Shown here: piece by piece, positions 11,750 through 23,659 of the stretch
Layout: every line of letters begins with the position of its first letter
Position numbering within the stretch: position 1 is the stretch's first letter
NCBI GenBank assembly: GCA_031002005.1
Contig: JARYHS010008074.1
Span: forward strand, 175,236,494-175,300,493
Direction: 5' to 3'
Length of the DNA stretch: 64,000 bases
Source of the DNA: Vandiemenella viatica
Lineage: Eukaryota; Arthropoda; Insecta; Orthoptera; Morabidae
Notes under the pieces: generated by a model
What the model was told of the DNA's origin: nothing
The model's database searches: none
What the model saw: only the letters and a program-made list of their open reading frames with translations
Program-made: the position numbers and the translations under genes

Positions 11750-11975
11750 ACCGAGCGTGTTGGTTGAGCGGTAACGCTCTGGCCTCGCAATCGGGAGGAC
11801 GGGTTCGAATCCCCATCCGGGCATCCAAATTTTGGTTTTCCATGTTTTCCCCAAATCACTACAGGCGAATTCCGGGATGCTTCGTTCAAACTGCCATGGC
11901 CAAATTCCTTCCCGTTACCAGTCCCAAGTCCCATCCCGCCTCTAATGATCTCGACGTCGACAAGGCATAAAGCAG
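11750..11975 (+). mobile_element. SINE of the accgagcgtgg family
   Basis: Starts accgagcgtgttggttgagc, B box gggttcgaatcccc, then catccgggcatccaaatttt, family body and end tcgacgtcgacaaggcataa. It has no long A tail. Together with the copies at 2342 and 10879 it shares the 'tctcgacgtcgacaaggc' tail variant rather than the 'gttagagagacgttaagc' variant of 50842, 53527 and 56620. Confidence 0.82.
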
Positions 11976-12364
11976 TATGCGTTCAGTGGAAACTTAACTA
12001 AAAGGAAGGTAGATTGAGACAAAATGTGTATCTTAAATTTAACGAGTAGGACATTATTCTACACGGAACTTACCAGACATTGCTAAACAAATCCGTAATG
12101 ACGACACGGTTCCTCCCGCTGGGTGCGAAACTTCACTGTTTACACTGACCGTAATACTTTCTTCTGTCTCTATACTGTCGGTTAGTATTATTGGATTTTG
12201 GTCGAAAATAACTGATTAGAAGCTACATTAATAAATTGCATCCCTCTATTTTGTGATTATCAATTTTCTACAATGTCTCCCTCCTGCGAAATGTGTAATA
12301 ATAAGAGTCCAAAGGTAGCTTCGACATATCTGCAAATGATACGTAAATTTTTAAAGTAAATTAA

Positions 12365-12600
12365 TATCCACATCTGGTGGTCCCGTAGCTGAGGATGGAC
12401 GACCGCGGATCGATTCCCGCCGACGCCGAGGACCTTCATCGAAGCCAAGACCTGTGGAACGGCCGTCCTCCCCCAGACCTACTCAACCTGCTACCCAATG
12501 AGTACCGTGAACGAACTCCACAGGAAAAAGAATGGCCGGAGCAAGTCGCCGACTCTGTCACCAGCAGTGCCAAGTTCAACCGTCAGTGCAGGGCTCTACC
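12365..12600 (+). repeat. Possible tRNA-like repeat head
   Basis: ggtcccgtagctgaggatgg followed by gaccgcggatcgattcccgc resembles A- and B-box spacing of a tRNA-derived SINE. The following GC-rich 150 bp are not recognised. A pseudo-tRNA is also possible. Confidence 0.35.
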
Positions 12601-12646
12601 ACCGTGAATCCTAGGAGAAACAGTGAACATAAAAAACCAACTTATA

Positions 12647-13202
12647 CACGGTGAATCAGAAAACGTGGACAAAATGACATGGCAGATCTGTCTTACAAGA
12701 AGGATCAAAAATCGCATAGGAACAGAGGATCGCAAACGCCTATAGAGGGCGCTAGAACCACGAGAGGGCGTTGCGATACAAACACGATCCCTTGGATTTT
12801 TTCTTGTGGGGATTTTTAAAAGGACTTGTGTATGAAACACCTGTTGAAACGCCGGAAGACTTGGTAGGAAGAATCGTTGCGGCAGCCGGATGTGTCCGAG
12901 ATACACCTGGTATGTTTGAGAAGGTGCGCCGTTCCATGCAACGGAGATGCCGTGCTTGTCTCGATGCATCTGGCAAAAACTTTGAACATCTGCTGTAAGC
13001 TCAACATTTGGCTTGCATTAGTCGCATGTGAGTGAGTAATTATCAATAAAATGATCTGTAATGGTTTTATTTCTTCTCCTTGGGTCAGTATTATTTTATA
13101 CGCCCTCTAGCGGCTCCGAATTGCAATTGCGACCCTCTTTTCCTATGCGATTTTTGATTCTTATTGTATGACTGATCTACCATGTCATTTTGAATCACCC
13201 TG
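12647..13202 (+). mobile_element. Internally deleted mariner/Tc1-type element with transposase C-terminus
   Basis: Flanked by TA (12645-12646, 13203-13204). Imperfect ~100-bp terminal inverted repeats share aaaatgacatgg, atcaaaaatcgcataggaa and agagggcg. The interior encodes a transposase C-terminus read from about 12791: LDFFLWGFLKGLVYETPVET, then PEDLVGRIVAAAGCVRDTPG and RCRACLDASGKNFEHLL-stop. The catalytic domain is lost, so it is non-autonomous. Confidence 0.85.
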
Positions 13203-13409
13203 TATACACATATAAATCCAATTGGCAGTATTTGGGACTACCGACAGAAGAAAAAACTTAAAACAATGAATATCATACTCGTAACACGTCATAACTATAA
13301 CTACAGATATACTAAATAATAATAATTTCTTGTGGACGTAATGACCTGATGACAGCGCTTATACTGGCTGCGCATTCCGCCCCTGTCTAAGCCGCCTTGA
13401 TCTAACGTG

Positions 13410-13605
13410 GTCGTACCGGAGACCTACAGTTTAACGTGAAATCCGAACCACGGAAGCGTTCTGGCATACTTCACATTAGACAGCAAGCTGTGGCAGAGGT
13501 GAGGGTCGGGTTAAGGGTCTATGAAATTCCCCACCGAGACAGGGATTCGAACCTGGGACGTTTCATTCTACAGTTAGACACCTTGAGCCACCAGACCGCT
13601 ACAGA
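13410..13605 (-). repeat. tRNA-related SINE remnant
   Basis: The + strand carries ccgagacagggattcgaacc (reverse B box) followed by an anticodon-arm-like stretch and caccttgagccaccagacc. The body acctacagtttaacgtgaaa matches the related remnant at 14009 (actacagtttaacgtgtaat). Confidence 0.55.
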
Positions 13606-13607
13606 TA

Positions 13608-13895
13608 CACTGTTAGCACTGGCTGTCGGTGACGCGAACTCATAAGATTTTACCCATCCAAAAATCTCCCAACTCGCCTATAAAAGTTTTCACCTCAAAA
13701 AATTCCAGCCGAGACCTTCCATTCTCAATTTACGCGCATTAACCAACTGAGCCATCAGAACACTATTTAAGGGCAACACGTCATACATATAGCTACAGAT
13801 ACTGTTAACACTGGTAAGTCGGTGACACGAATACATAAGATTTTACCCATCCAGAAATCGCCAAACGCGCCTAAAGAAGTTTTCACTTCAAAAAC
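13608..13895. repeat. Two direct ~100-bp repeats 191 bp apart
   Basis: acactgttagcactggctgt at 13608 and atactgttaacactggtaag at 13799 each continue into cataagattttacccatcca and aagttttcac(c/t)tcaaaaa. The spacing is about 191 bp. This is a local tandem duplication inside the SINE cluster. Confidence 0.65.
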
Positions 13896-13899
13896 TAAA

Positions 13900-14155
13900 A
13901 ACCTAGCTTAGTCCACAACCCGAAGATTGGTCGAATCTTCCCGCAGGAGATATACCAAGCTATTGTGTCATAGTCAGGAAAATCAATTCCTTTCCTTAGG
14001 GAACTACAGTTTAACGTGTAATTAGAACCACGAAGCGTCCCGACGTAGCTCATATAATCAAAATTCCTGTTCCCCACGAGAATTGAACCCGCGACCGAAG
14101 AGAGAAACTTCCAGAAGTTAGCGAGTCAACCGCTGAGCTACGATTCCGCCTCGTT
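13900..14155 (-). repeat. tRNA-related SINE remnant
   Basis: The + strand shows ccacaacccgaagattggtc, actacagtttaacgtgtaat, cgagaattgaacccgcgacc (reverse B box) and gtcaaccgctgagctacgat (reverse A-box-like). It is too degenerate to be a tRNA. Confidence 0.55.
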
Positions 14156-14214
14156 TTGAGGTGTACGTGTACTAAGTACTACCAAAATCGGATAAAAATC
14201 GTGGGTTTGTATTG

Positions 14215-15539
14215 TGGTATGACAAAGTCATCCACAACGAATATTAATAAATAATTAATATTCAGATTTTTTTGTAATATTCATTTATCTAAATTGTAAA
14301 TATTATAAATAATAGGGTAAATTCATAGGTGAATAATTATGTATTAAACCCGGACAGCCAGATTTATTATTATGCGATTTAATTTCTGTGCAAAACTTGC
14401 TATTCAGAAAATGTTAAATGTGGGAAGTTGGAACCGCAGTTTTGAACGTTCAGAGAACGGGACAATGTTCAGTGTCGCCGACATCCTGACGCCTTCGCTC
14501 ACAAAGGGGTGGGGCGTGGGAACCGTTACCTGCCGAGTGTACTGACCTCACCCCTCCCCAGTGCCTCGACAAGGTCAAGCAAAATGTGCGCGAAAAAGGA
14601 AGCAAATGTTAGCTACGACGCGAAGCACGTGATTATGGAATATATCGATTCACCAATCGTGAACGGCTACAGGGTTCACAGTTGTTAGTTCAAGGCTTCT
14701 GTTCCATGTGCGGAGAGAGGGAAGCTGACTTTTTCGCTGCGAGAGGAGACGACGCCATGATTCAGGGACTTGCTCTTCAGCCGAGCTGAGGTGCAGATGT
14801 GTCGCCCGACACTCTAATAGCTGTTGTTCGATGACTGCTTCTAGATACATTCTGGCTCAGATGTGGCCGGAAACTGAGCGTTTCTCCTGCTAGTGGCAAT
14901 CAGTATGTGCTAGCGAGTCTGGGTCCGCATACTAGCATTGCGACAGTGACACAGAGTGTGTCACATCTCGTCGAGCAGATGCGGAAACGGTAAAGTACCG
15001 ACGCAAAGGTCCACAGTTCCATAGGGTTTTTAACGAGGCTTGCTAACCCGTAAACGGCTTCTGAGATAAGACTCTGCTCTCATCCTAACAATTACTGAGC
15101 TAACCAATATTTCATGTTCACAACTTCAAATTTTAGGCATCTTGATCATTGTGTTTAATCCAAACGATGCTTTTAACTTTAGATGGCGCCCCTGGGATTT
15201 TTTTATAATTCTTAACGTTAATTTGTTGACCTGCGATGTCACATTGATGCATGTTGACCTTGTAAAATCTTTGAGATAATTTAAATCAGTTATGCTTGCA
15301 TTTATCCGGCAGATTGTAAACGCCGGGCCTTGCTTGCTTATTTTCTTTGGATATTATGTTTAACGTAACGTTAAATGTGCCCGGCCTTGTATAAGCCAGA
15401 AGACCAAATAAATTGAGTATTATTTTGTGTAAATTAGTTTCTTGTAGAAATCAAGGTTCTAGTTCACCCATTTAACTAACCACTAAATTGAAATTAATAT
15501 TCTGATAAAAGTATTGGACGTGATGGTATCCCCCCCCCC
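14215..15539 (-). repeat. Unclassified ~1 kb interspersed repeat, copy 2 (inverted)
   Basis: Inverted partner of 7004-8036, running from tggtatgac to a C-run at 15530-15539. It has an additional ~290 bp at about 15098-15380 (with gatggcgcccctggg and gcccggccttgtataagcc at its edge) that copy 1 lacks. The family is not recognised. Confidence 0.75.
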
Positions 15540-16260
15540 TTCTCCAAAACTGTCCAATACAGTATGGGCAACGTTGACAGAAATTAATGTGAAGGGGAAA
15601 GGAGGATCGGCTTTGGGTTATTGTAAATCAAACGAAAAACAGTTTTTTTTCTGCTTGTTTTAAAGTATAGGTACGCAAAGTTCCATCTTAATCGGATAAA
15701 ACTGAGTGTCCCAAAAAGCGTCCAACGCACATTACGCTAACACTTCATAGCATCTTGGTGATCCGAAATCTTAGCCAGCCTACAGCTGGCCTATAGAAGT
15801 TTTCACTTCAGAATATAAACAGAGTATTATCATTTTGGTAATTAACTCATATCACAAAGTATATTATTTTGCTAATTTGCATTTAAACTGTAGTTCTATT
15901 AATCAGCATTTATAATTACATAAGGCATACATACCGTAAATAAAATTAAATATTATTCAAATGAATTAGGCACTTGAAATATTACCAGTTTAGCATTTAC
16001 ATGAAAACGATTACAATTACCTAATATTGCAGATCCCATCAAAGTTTTTGCTATCTCAGAATTATATTGATACTAACATTTGTCCTATGTTGGCAGATTT
16101 AACTGCATGTTGCTTTTCCGGTTCCTACGGAGCTAGAGGATCAGAAAGTCACACTTAGAAGAAGCTCTTACCATAAGAACTGAATGGGCGTGATTTATTT
16201 ATCTATCTTATGGCCATAGCACATAATCAACAATACAGTTGTTTACAATAGTTTCACACT
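15540..16260. other. Intergenic, no feature seen
   Basis: AT-rich; no gene, repeat end or coding signal recognised. Confidence 0.5.
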
Positions 16261-16299
16261 AGCAAAATTTTGCATTAAATTATAGTTAAAATTCAAAAT

Positions 16300-16560
16300 C
16301 TACATAGCGCTGCAATGTAATGCTTCATTTGAAATATCTATGAACTCTTTTGGTGATCCCTTGAAGGCTCGAAGTGGGAAATCAAATGTCACGTGACAGA
16401 TGGTTTGTTCTTCCGCACCACAGTCGCAATTCGGTGAATCTTTCATTCCTCATGTGTAAAGAGATGAAGCAGTTCTGCCCTGGCCAGACCTGACTCCGTT
16501 TAGAGCTGCCCAGGCCTTGCGGGGGAGGTCGAGTCCCTTTAGTGCCAGTTGATTGTGAAA
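16300..16560 (-). pseudogene. LINE C-terminal zinc-knuckle fragment
   Basis: The minus strand encodes AALNGVRSGQGRTASSLYT, an in-frame TGA where a conserved Trp is expected, then GMKDSPNCDCGAEEQTICHV. This matches the R-x-G-x-G-R ... W-G ... S-P-x-C-x-C-G-x-x-x-Q-T-x-x-H-I/V motif at the C-terminus of insect LINE RT proteins. Only this tail is present. Confidence 0.75.
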
Positions 16561-16619
16561 CAGGGAATGCCATTATTGTGGCGCTGAGGCTATCCTTAGC
16601 GATCTCCACACTTCTCACC

Positions 16620-18295
16620 AGTTAAAATTATTAGATATAAGCTGTTTTACAGTTTTGGACGTGATGAGTTGACCATAGTATCTGGCAACGGAAATGCCAC
16701 TTCAGAGTCGTTTCTTATCGGAGCACTATATCAATTCATAAACAGCTGATAACTTGAGTTGTTGACTCTAAACCTGTGTGCCAATGCTGTAAAGTTTTCA
16801 AGTTTATCATGAAAATCTGAAGTATGGCTTATCGCTACAAAGGTTTCCTAAAGCTGGTCAGTGCTTCGTTTCTTACTATTGCCAGTCCCCGAATGCTGCT
16901 TCCTCATCGCGGCGTATGGCTTTCCCCACTATTTTCAACAATAACCAATCGACGCTATTTCTTGCCGGGATATCCCTCAAGTAATGAAAAATTCAGCTTT
17001 TAGTACAGTACTAGTTTGTTATTGGAAGGCTTCCCAACGAAGGTACAGTTAATATTCAACATTAATTTCTTGACAATAATGAGAAATAAATATTGTTATT
17101 CCAGAATGTAACGTCATATGCCGAATGGGCTCAAGTCAGAATCGGTGGGAATAAGCATATCGTGCCGAATCTAGAGGATCCTCTACACTCCGTCTCGGAC
17201 AAAGCACGTCTACAGAGGACGTCCTGAAAATCATGCTTTGGGAGAGACGGCGTATGCACGTACAGGACTAACATTTACGTCTAAATCTACGAACATAGCC
17301 CTGTTTGGTTTCTTTTGCCAAATTGCGCGTCACTTTGAAATTATTGAAGAAATATTGCATTGGTTATATATATTTATTGTTCCGCTCGGTTATCCTCCAG
17401 TTTAAAATAGAGATAGTGGACTGTTAATTCACACACAATTCGGGAATAATACACACGTTGAAAATGACTAACTGAAATCGACCGATCACTAGAAATCTTA
17501 ACGACTTTTTCTATCCTTGACACCTTTCAATTCCATGTGTTTAGATCACTGGTGAGATACTCTTTCAAACCAAATATTTCGTCTTGATTCCAGTTTATTT
17601 TGAATTTTAACCATAATCACTGGACAACAATGTGTTATAATTGACGCTGGTAGATCTTGATGATACCTGCCGATTGTGACCACTAATCTTGCAGCTTCTT
17701 CGAGCCAGAATTTTTACTGTCCCCATTTTTTTTAAATATGGTTGTCAAAATCGAAGCAACATTAAAGATGTACCCTTGTCAAATCGTCTTGATTAACGTT
17801 ATTCTACCTATGAAACGAATTTAATACCAGCAATTACAGACCCAAGACGTTTCAGTTTGTAACACCAGAATATGCTTTTGTATTATTTGTTAAACTACAT
17901 GGCTGCATTGATTATTATCAGGAAATACTTAACGTATCGAAAATTTAACATGGAACGTCATATGTTGTTGGCTCATGTTGAAATTATAGTACTGAAATCT
18001 GGAAGAAACTTTTCCCCGTGTGATAAGTGAACGTCTTGCTGAACCCAGAATGTAAAAGTATGTAACCACGCAATTTCCGCATGTCCTACTAAATATTTAA
18101 ATTTTGTTTCCAGAGTTGGTTGATGTAAATCTATACGATTAGGAACTGCAACGAATAAAATTTTATGAAGATTCCGTTAGGTGTCTGCACGGAGATAAAA
18201 GGCAAACGCCGAGGCCTCAGGCAAAAAGGTCAATGATTTTGAATTTCCGTTATGTTGCTAATAGCATGTTCCTACTGCTACTAGTGGGCTATAGT
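16620..18295. other. Intergenic, no feature seen
   Basis: AT-rich stretch without a recognised gene, repeat boundary or motif. Confidence 0.5.
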
Positions 18296-18388
18296 AACAT
18301 CTACATATATACTCTGCAATTCAAAAAATTGTGGGTGGCAGAGGGTGCTCAGCACCAAAGCTAATCTCTTTGTTGTGCATTCCAATCC

Positions 18389-19543
18389 CTAATGGTAAGT
18401 ACGAGGGAAAAAAGAATTCATATAAGAATCAGTCCGGCACCTTATTTCTCTAATTTTATCTTTCCTGTCCTTCCGACTCAAATAGGTTGGTGGAAGAAGT
18501 ATTTCACTACACTCAAAAGTGAAAGTGGGAGTACGCATGTTTTCCAATAAGTTTAAACGAAACGTGTGTCGTCTATCTACCAGAGACTCCCAACCTAATC
18601 TACTAATCAGTTCTGTGACGCTTTCATAAGGACTGTAGCAAGCGGTCACGAATCGAGCGGCTCTTCTCTGTACTTTCTCTATACTTTCGATCAACCCCTT
18701 ACGAAACGGATCCCAATTGGCACAATAGTCAAAATGTGGACGCACAAGAGATTTTTACGCTATCTCCTTTGTTTGTTCATTGCAATTTTTCAAGATTCGA
18801 CCTATGAATCGCAGCCTAGAATTAGCTCTACCTACTAACGAATTAATGTGTAAGTCCCATTTCATGTTCCTTTGTACTGATACTGCCAAATATTTCATAG
18901 AATCAACCATATCAATAACTGAATTGTTTAACTCGTATTTCTGAACAATTGGATTCTTTTTGTTAGTTATGCTAATTGTTTTGCACTTTTTACAATTTAG
19001 CGTAAGTTGCCACTCAGCGCACCATGCCAAAATAACATCCAGATCGCGCTGAATTTCTAAGCAATCGGCCAAGTTCCTTACTTCCCTATAAATAACCGCG
19101 TCATCAGCAAACAATCTAATAAGGCTTTTCACTTTGTCTCCGAGATCGTTTATAAAAATTAGGAAAAGAAGTGGTCCTATTACACTTCCTTGAGGTACCC
19201 CCGATGTAACATCTAGGTTAGAAGAACTTTCTCCTTCAACGACGATATATTGCGACCGACCAGTTAGAAAATCCTTGATCCATTCACAAAGTTGATCCGA
19301 TATACCGTACGCTCGAAGCTTCGCTAAAAGGCGGTTGTGTGGCACAGAGTCAAAGGCTTTCTAAAAATATAAAAAAATTGCATCTACTTGTGAACCTGCA
19401 TCAATAACTTTCATTACGTCGTGTGTAAATAGAGCCAGCTGTGTTTCACATGATCTTTTCTTCTGAAATCCGTGTTGATTTGTTGTAAGCAAATTATTAT
19501 CGTTTAGAAATTTAATAATGTTCGAGCATATGATATGTTCCAT
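18389..19543 (-). pseudogene. LINE copy 1 reverse-transcriptase domain
   Basis: Three consecutive frames (19543-19361, 19345-18755, 18745-18389) on the minus strand form the RT palm and thumb. A stop at 19361 falls inside the first catalytic block (AIFLYF-stop-KAFDSVPHN), and a stop near 18750 precedes the C-terminal LVRPHFDYCANWDPFR block. The F-A-D-D box is intact. The element cannot make full-length RT as it stands. Confidence 0.85.
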
Positions 19544-21166
19544 AACTCTACTACAAACAGATGTTATAAATATGGGACGATAGTTTCCAGGATCACTTCG
19601 ATCACCTTTCTTGAAAATCGGAGTTACTTACGCGATTTTCCAGTCTGAAGGTACTTTTCGTCTTCTAATGATTTACTGGATATATCAGACAGAAATGGCC
19701 CGATTTCAGCAGCATACTCTGAAAATACTCTTACTGGAATTCCATCCGGGTCCGGTGCTTTCCCCCACCTAAGGAGCTCTAATTGCTTTATGATACCTGC
19801 AGTATCTATTCGTAATGATTCCATCACCGACTCGACACGGTGTGGGAAAACTGGAATACTATCCTTATTTTCATCAGTAAATGAATTTTTGAATACAATA
19901 TTTAGTATCTTAGCTTTATCGCGGCTTTCATTAATCTCGGAACCTTCACGAATTAGTGCTTCAATATTGCTATTGGTACAATTGACTTTTCGTACATACG
20001 ACCAAAATTTCTTTGGATTTTCTGTGAGACTCTTAGACAGAGAGTTGGAACGAAAATCGTTGAAGGCCTCGCGCATTACATCCTTATTACGTCCTCTTAA
20101 CTCAGCTAAGGTTTCTAAATCGCTGCGACACCCCTTCCTTCTTGAGCGAGCGTTGTTTTTTGAGTAATATTGTGACTTCGCATGTGTACCACGGTGGATC
20201 ATCCTCCCCTTTTATTGTCCGCTTCGGTATATGTATATCCATACCTTCCCCGACTATTCGTATAAATCTATGCCACATTTCTTCAACGGTGTCCTTTGTT
20301 GACTTGAAGTTATGGTAATTATTCCTCAGGTAGGTTCTAAAACACTCCTTAGAGGCCTTACTGAATCTGTATACAATCCGCCCTTTTCTCCTTTTTTGCT
20401 TGGTAATTAGTCTGATAGTTGCAATTACCGCTTTGTGATCGCTTATACCTGTGGTCATTGAAATGTTGGTGAATAATTCTGGCCTGTTGGTAACCAGCAG
20501 GTATAAAATATTTTCGCTACCGTTATGACACCGCGTAGGTTCATTAACTAGCTGCTCGAGATGATTATCTGAGAAAAAAATTGAGAATTCTTTCAGAAGC
20601 TGCCTTATCCCTGCTACCTTTAATGTTGACGTAATTACGCCAGTCAATATAAGGCAGATTGAAGTCGCCTCCTAGAATCATAGCATGATCCTGAAAGCGG
20701 CTAGCTATACCGTTTACATTATTTCTTAACTCCTCGGCGATAGCTATTTCGGAATCGGGTGGACGGTAGAAGGCGCCTATGATGAGTTTTGACCCATATG
20801 TTTAATCCATATGATTTCACAGATCGTATAGACTTCTATTTCATTACATGGGAGAAAATTACTCACAGCTATAAACATCCCACCTCCATGAGAATGTAAT
20901 CTGTCTTTACGAAAAAAGGTTCATGCTATCTTTAAAAGTTGCGGCGGAACTTATTTCCGGTTTTAGCCAACTTTCTGTACCGAAAACGATATCCGCTTCT
21001 GTGCTACAAATAATGCTTTCAAGTTCCTGTTGTTTGTTACAAATGCTTCTACAGTTAATTACGAGAACTTTTAACTGTCGAGATTCTTTTAGGATCCTCC
21101 TACATTCCGATGTTGCATCTGATTGTGTTGCCCGTAACTGTATTTCGTGTTTCGGGTCTTCCTCCC

Positions 21167-22138
21167 TCAGCCTAAAAAACCACCCAGTGCATTCCACATG
21201 GCCCCTGCCACCCGTGTAGCCGATTCACGTGTGTAATGCACACCTGACCTATTAAGGGGAACCCTACATGACTCAACCATATGGCGAAGATCGAGGAATC
21301 TGCAGCCAATATCATCACAGAAACATCGTAGACTCTGGTTCAGCCCCTCAATACGGCTCGGAACCAGAGGTCCACAATCAACTCTGTCTACGATGCTACA
21401 GATGGTTAGCTCTGCCGACATCTTGCGGCCACTGGCCACAGAGTTCACCCTTTCAGCCAGTCGCCGGAAGGAAGAGAGGATAACTTCCAACCCAAGGCGA
21501 CAAGCATCATTGGTGCCGACATGAGCCACAATCTGTAGTTGGCTACACCCCGTCCTTTGTATGGCATCCGTGATGGCCTGTTCCACATCTCGGATCAGGC
21601 CACCCGGAATACATACTGAATGGACGTTGGATTTCTTCCTCGAGTAATCCGCCATTTCCCTAAGGGGCTCTAATAACCGCCTAACATTAGAGCTCCCAAC
21701 TACCAAAATCCCCTTCTGTGTTTGCTCAGACCTAGCGGGCTGGGGGGCCGTTAACTCGCAGGATGACAATTGTGGGACTGTGTCAGCATCCGACAATACG
21801 TCATACCGGTTGGACAGTCGAAAAAGTTCACCGTCTTGTCCTTTAAGCCTGCAACACAGCCCCCGTGTGCGGTTTCTAAGTCCAGAGGCCATACGCCAGT
21901 CACCTACAGGCGACCGAGGCACAGCGTCCAACTCTTCAGCCTGGGTTGCAGGTACGACGGTCGATATGGGAGAATCTGTTATAGGCATGGCTACATCAGT
22001 TTCCCCAATATTACATCTGCTGCAACCTTTTACGGCAGCTTCCAGCTGTGTAACTTTCGCTAACACAGCTGCAAGCTGTGCGCGAAGATCAGCCACCTCA
22101 GCTCGCGTCTGCACACAGCAATCACAGTCCCTAGCCAT
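21167..22138 (-). CDS. LINE ORF1 with SGNH-esterase-like domain
   Basis: Intact 323-residue frame. The N-terminus has CDCCVQTRAEVADLRAQLAA and further heptads (coiled coil, about 10-38) typical of ORF1 trimerisation. From about residue 140 there is an SGNH/GDSL-like fold: block I ILVVGSSNVRRLLEPL, block III AHVGTNDACRL (G-x-N-D), and block [13 protein letters not shown] with the catalytic-type His. Such esterase domains are known in CR1-type ORF1 proteins, where they may aid lipid or membrane association of the particle; their role is not settled. This is the only uninterrupted frame of the element. Confidence 0.82.
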   Translation of the reverse strand: MARDCDCCVQTRAEVADLRAQLAAVLAKVTQLEAAVKGCSRCNIGETDVAMPITDSPISTVVPATQAEELDAVPRSPVGDWRMASGLRNRTRGLCCRLKGQDGELFRLSNRYDVLSDADTVPQLSSCELTAPQPARSEQTQKGILVVGSSNVRRLLEPLREMADYSRKKSNVHSVCIPGGLIRDVEQAITDAIQRTGCSQLQIVAHVGTNDACRLGLEVILSSFRRLAERVNSVASGRKMSAELTICSIVDRVDCGPLVPSRIEGLNQSLRCFCDDIGCRFLDLRHMVESCRVPLNRSGVHYTRESATRVAGAMWNALGGFLG

Positions 22139-22160
22139 TCTTCTTTTGAAAAACGCGAAA

Positions 22161-22879
22161 AAGAAAAAAAGAACAGAAAATCGAAATAACCTGTACTATG
22201 CACACTCAGAGATTGCACTAACTTGTTGTTTAAATAAGTGCTCTGAGGTTAATGAATGGTCTAAACGCCATATGTTTCTACTTAAAATTTCCAGTAATGA
22301 AGGTTTGTAATTTTCTGCTATTGAGAAAACTATATCTCTTATTCTCTCATTACCATGAGAGTCATTTCTGCAATTAAAATTGGTGTCAATAAGTAATCCC
22401 CAAATTAAGAGTAAAATTTTAATTTAAATGTAAAGTTGTATGGAATCATTAAAAATTGTTTACATATGATCTTAAATGACTCAAAAAAAAGTCAAATAAA
22501 CGAAATGAATAGGAATACATAATAATGAAAAGTTACAAGTATTTTGAAGTACAATTTATAGTGACTCCGCGTCTAATTAAAAAGGTTACCATTCGTTTCT
22601 GCCAAAATGCAGAATTACAGCTGCAGTGCCGAATTTTGTTACAGAACAAAAGTGTTTACATAAATTATCCCTGTTTTCCACATAAAAGCATGATAAATAT
22701 AATTAGAGTGATAGCAATTCTATACAAATCTTTATGTCTCCATACCTTTTACCACTTTTTTATTCTTTGCTGTTGTTCCCCTTTGTTTAGTATGATCTGA
22801 GAAATATGCTTTATCTTATTTACTATTCGCATACTTTTTCTTCTATCATATTTAATATCTTATGTTAATATTCCTTGGT
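22161..22879. other. Intergenic upstream of GH1 copy B, no feature seen
   Basis: AT-rich; no exon or repeat recognised. Confidence 0.45.
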
Positions 22880-23570
22880 TGCACTCTTATCTAGATTCAA
22901 TCAATGCAGTTTATCGGTAATCTTTTCTTTCGCGCTGAGATATTCCTATTCCCATTTCACTTTTACATATCCCCTTCAAATAGTTCTAACAAAAGAATCT
23001 ACCCGAGAGTCGGTTGCATAGCACATCGATTACTGGTGAAATTTTGATCGAGATATTGGGATAACATATATTTTATGACATAATGATGCAAAACTTGATT
23101 TTAGATATCATAACTTTATTTAACTGTGGGTTATCCCACTAACATGTTTGGATATGTTGACTGTCTCTGGCATTACGGTAACTCTGGTTTCAAGAAAAGA
23201 CAACAATGAGATTTTCACGCTCAGTCGTGTAGTATGAACTACACACACATTGAACTGTTCCATTTTGAGGAGATTTATTCATTTTTTATTTTATAACTTT
23301 ATTTTAATGACACTAAAGAAACTTGCCAACCTTGGAAAAATGGGAATCAACATTTCTCTACCAGAGGCGAACAGCAATGGTAAAAATATGAAAAACATAA
23401 AATATGTTTATTCTTAATTGAAGCTAAACGTATTGTAATAAAATTACCATATTTAGCCAATAATTGAGATAATAATTCAGTTGCGTGAATTTCATATTTA
23501 TTGAAACTTATGAACGACTGTTACAGACGGTCTTTCGCGGTTGTGATAAGCCGTGTTTCATTACAGTAAT
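22880..23570 (+). repeat. Distal upstream block duplicated between copies B and D
   Basis: Sequence here resembles 59905-60490 in the same order: short matches include agatattcct, atagttc(t/c)aacaaa, ga(g)atattggga/gatactggga, tctctac(c)agaggcgaacagcaatgg versus tctctacagaggtgaacagcaaagg, and tagccaataatt. The two stretches look like an ancient duplicated 5' flank of the GH1 gene. Identity was judged by eye. Confidence 0.6.
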
Positions 23571-23659
23571 TGTATAGACGATGCATGTTGCTAAGATCGC
23601 CGCAATTTGCGACAGTGCATATTTTTTTTTTGCTGATAGCGTGATATGGTTGTAAGGAT

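Larger units (their letters stand above)
18296..22160 (-). mobile_element. CR1/Daphne-like LINE, near full length, decayed (copy 1)
   Basis: Read on the minus strand it runs from an ORF1 start at 22138 to a 3' end near 18296 (gcagagtatatatgtagatg on the minus strand). ORF1 (22138-21167) is followed, with a 31-nt overlap, by ORF2 from 21197: endonuclease ([18 protein letters not shown]), linker, then RT. RT blocks include [60 protein letters not shown] and the catalytic RLFADDAVIYRE. Frameshifts or stops near 20900-20650, 20150, 19620 and 19370-19360 break ORF2. The esterase-like ORF1 plus EEP endonuclease fit the CR1/L2/Daphne group. The clade name is inferred. Confidence 0.88.

Noticed and set aside
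11737..11970. 77-codon frame as a small gene
   Set aside because: Entirely within a SINE.
21268..22310. Plus-strand frames of 71-176 codons
   Set aside because: Antisense shadows of LINE ORF1, with no domain of their own.
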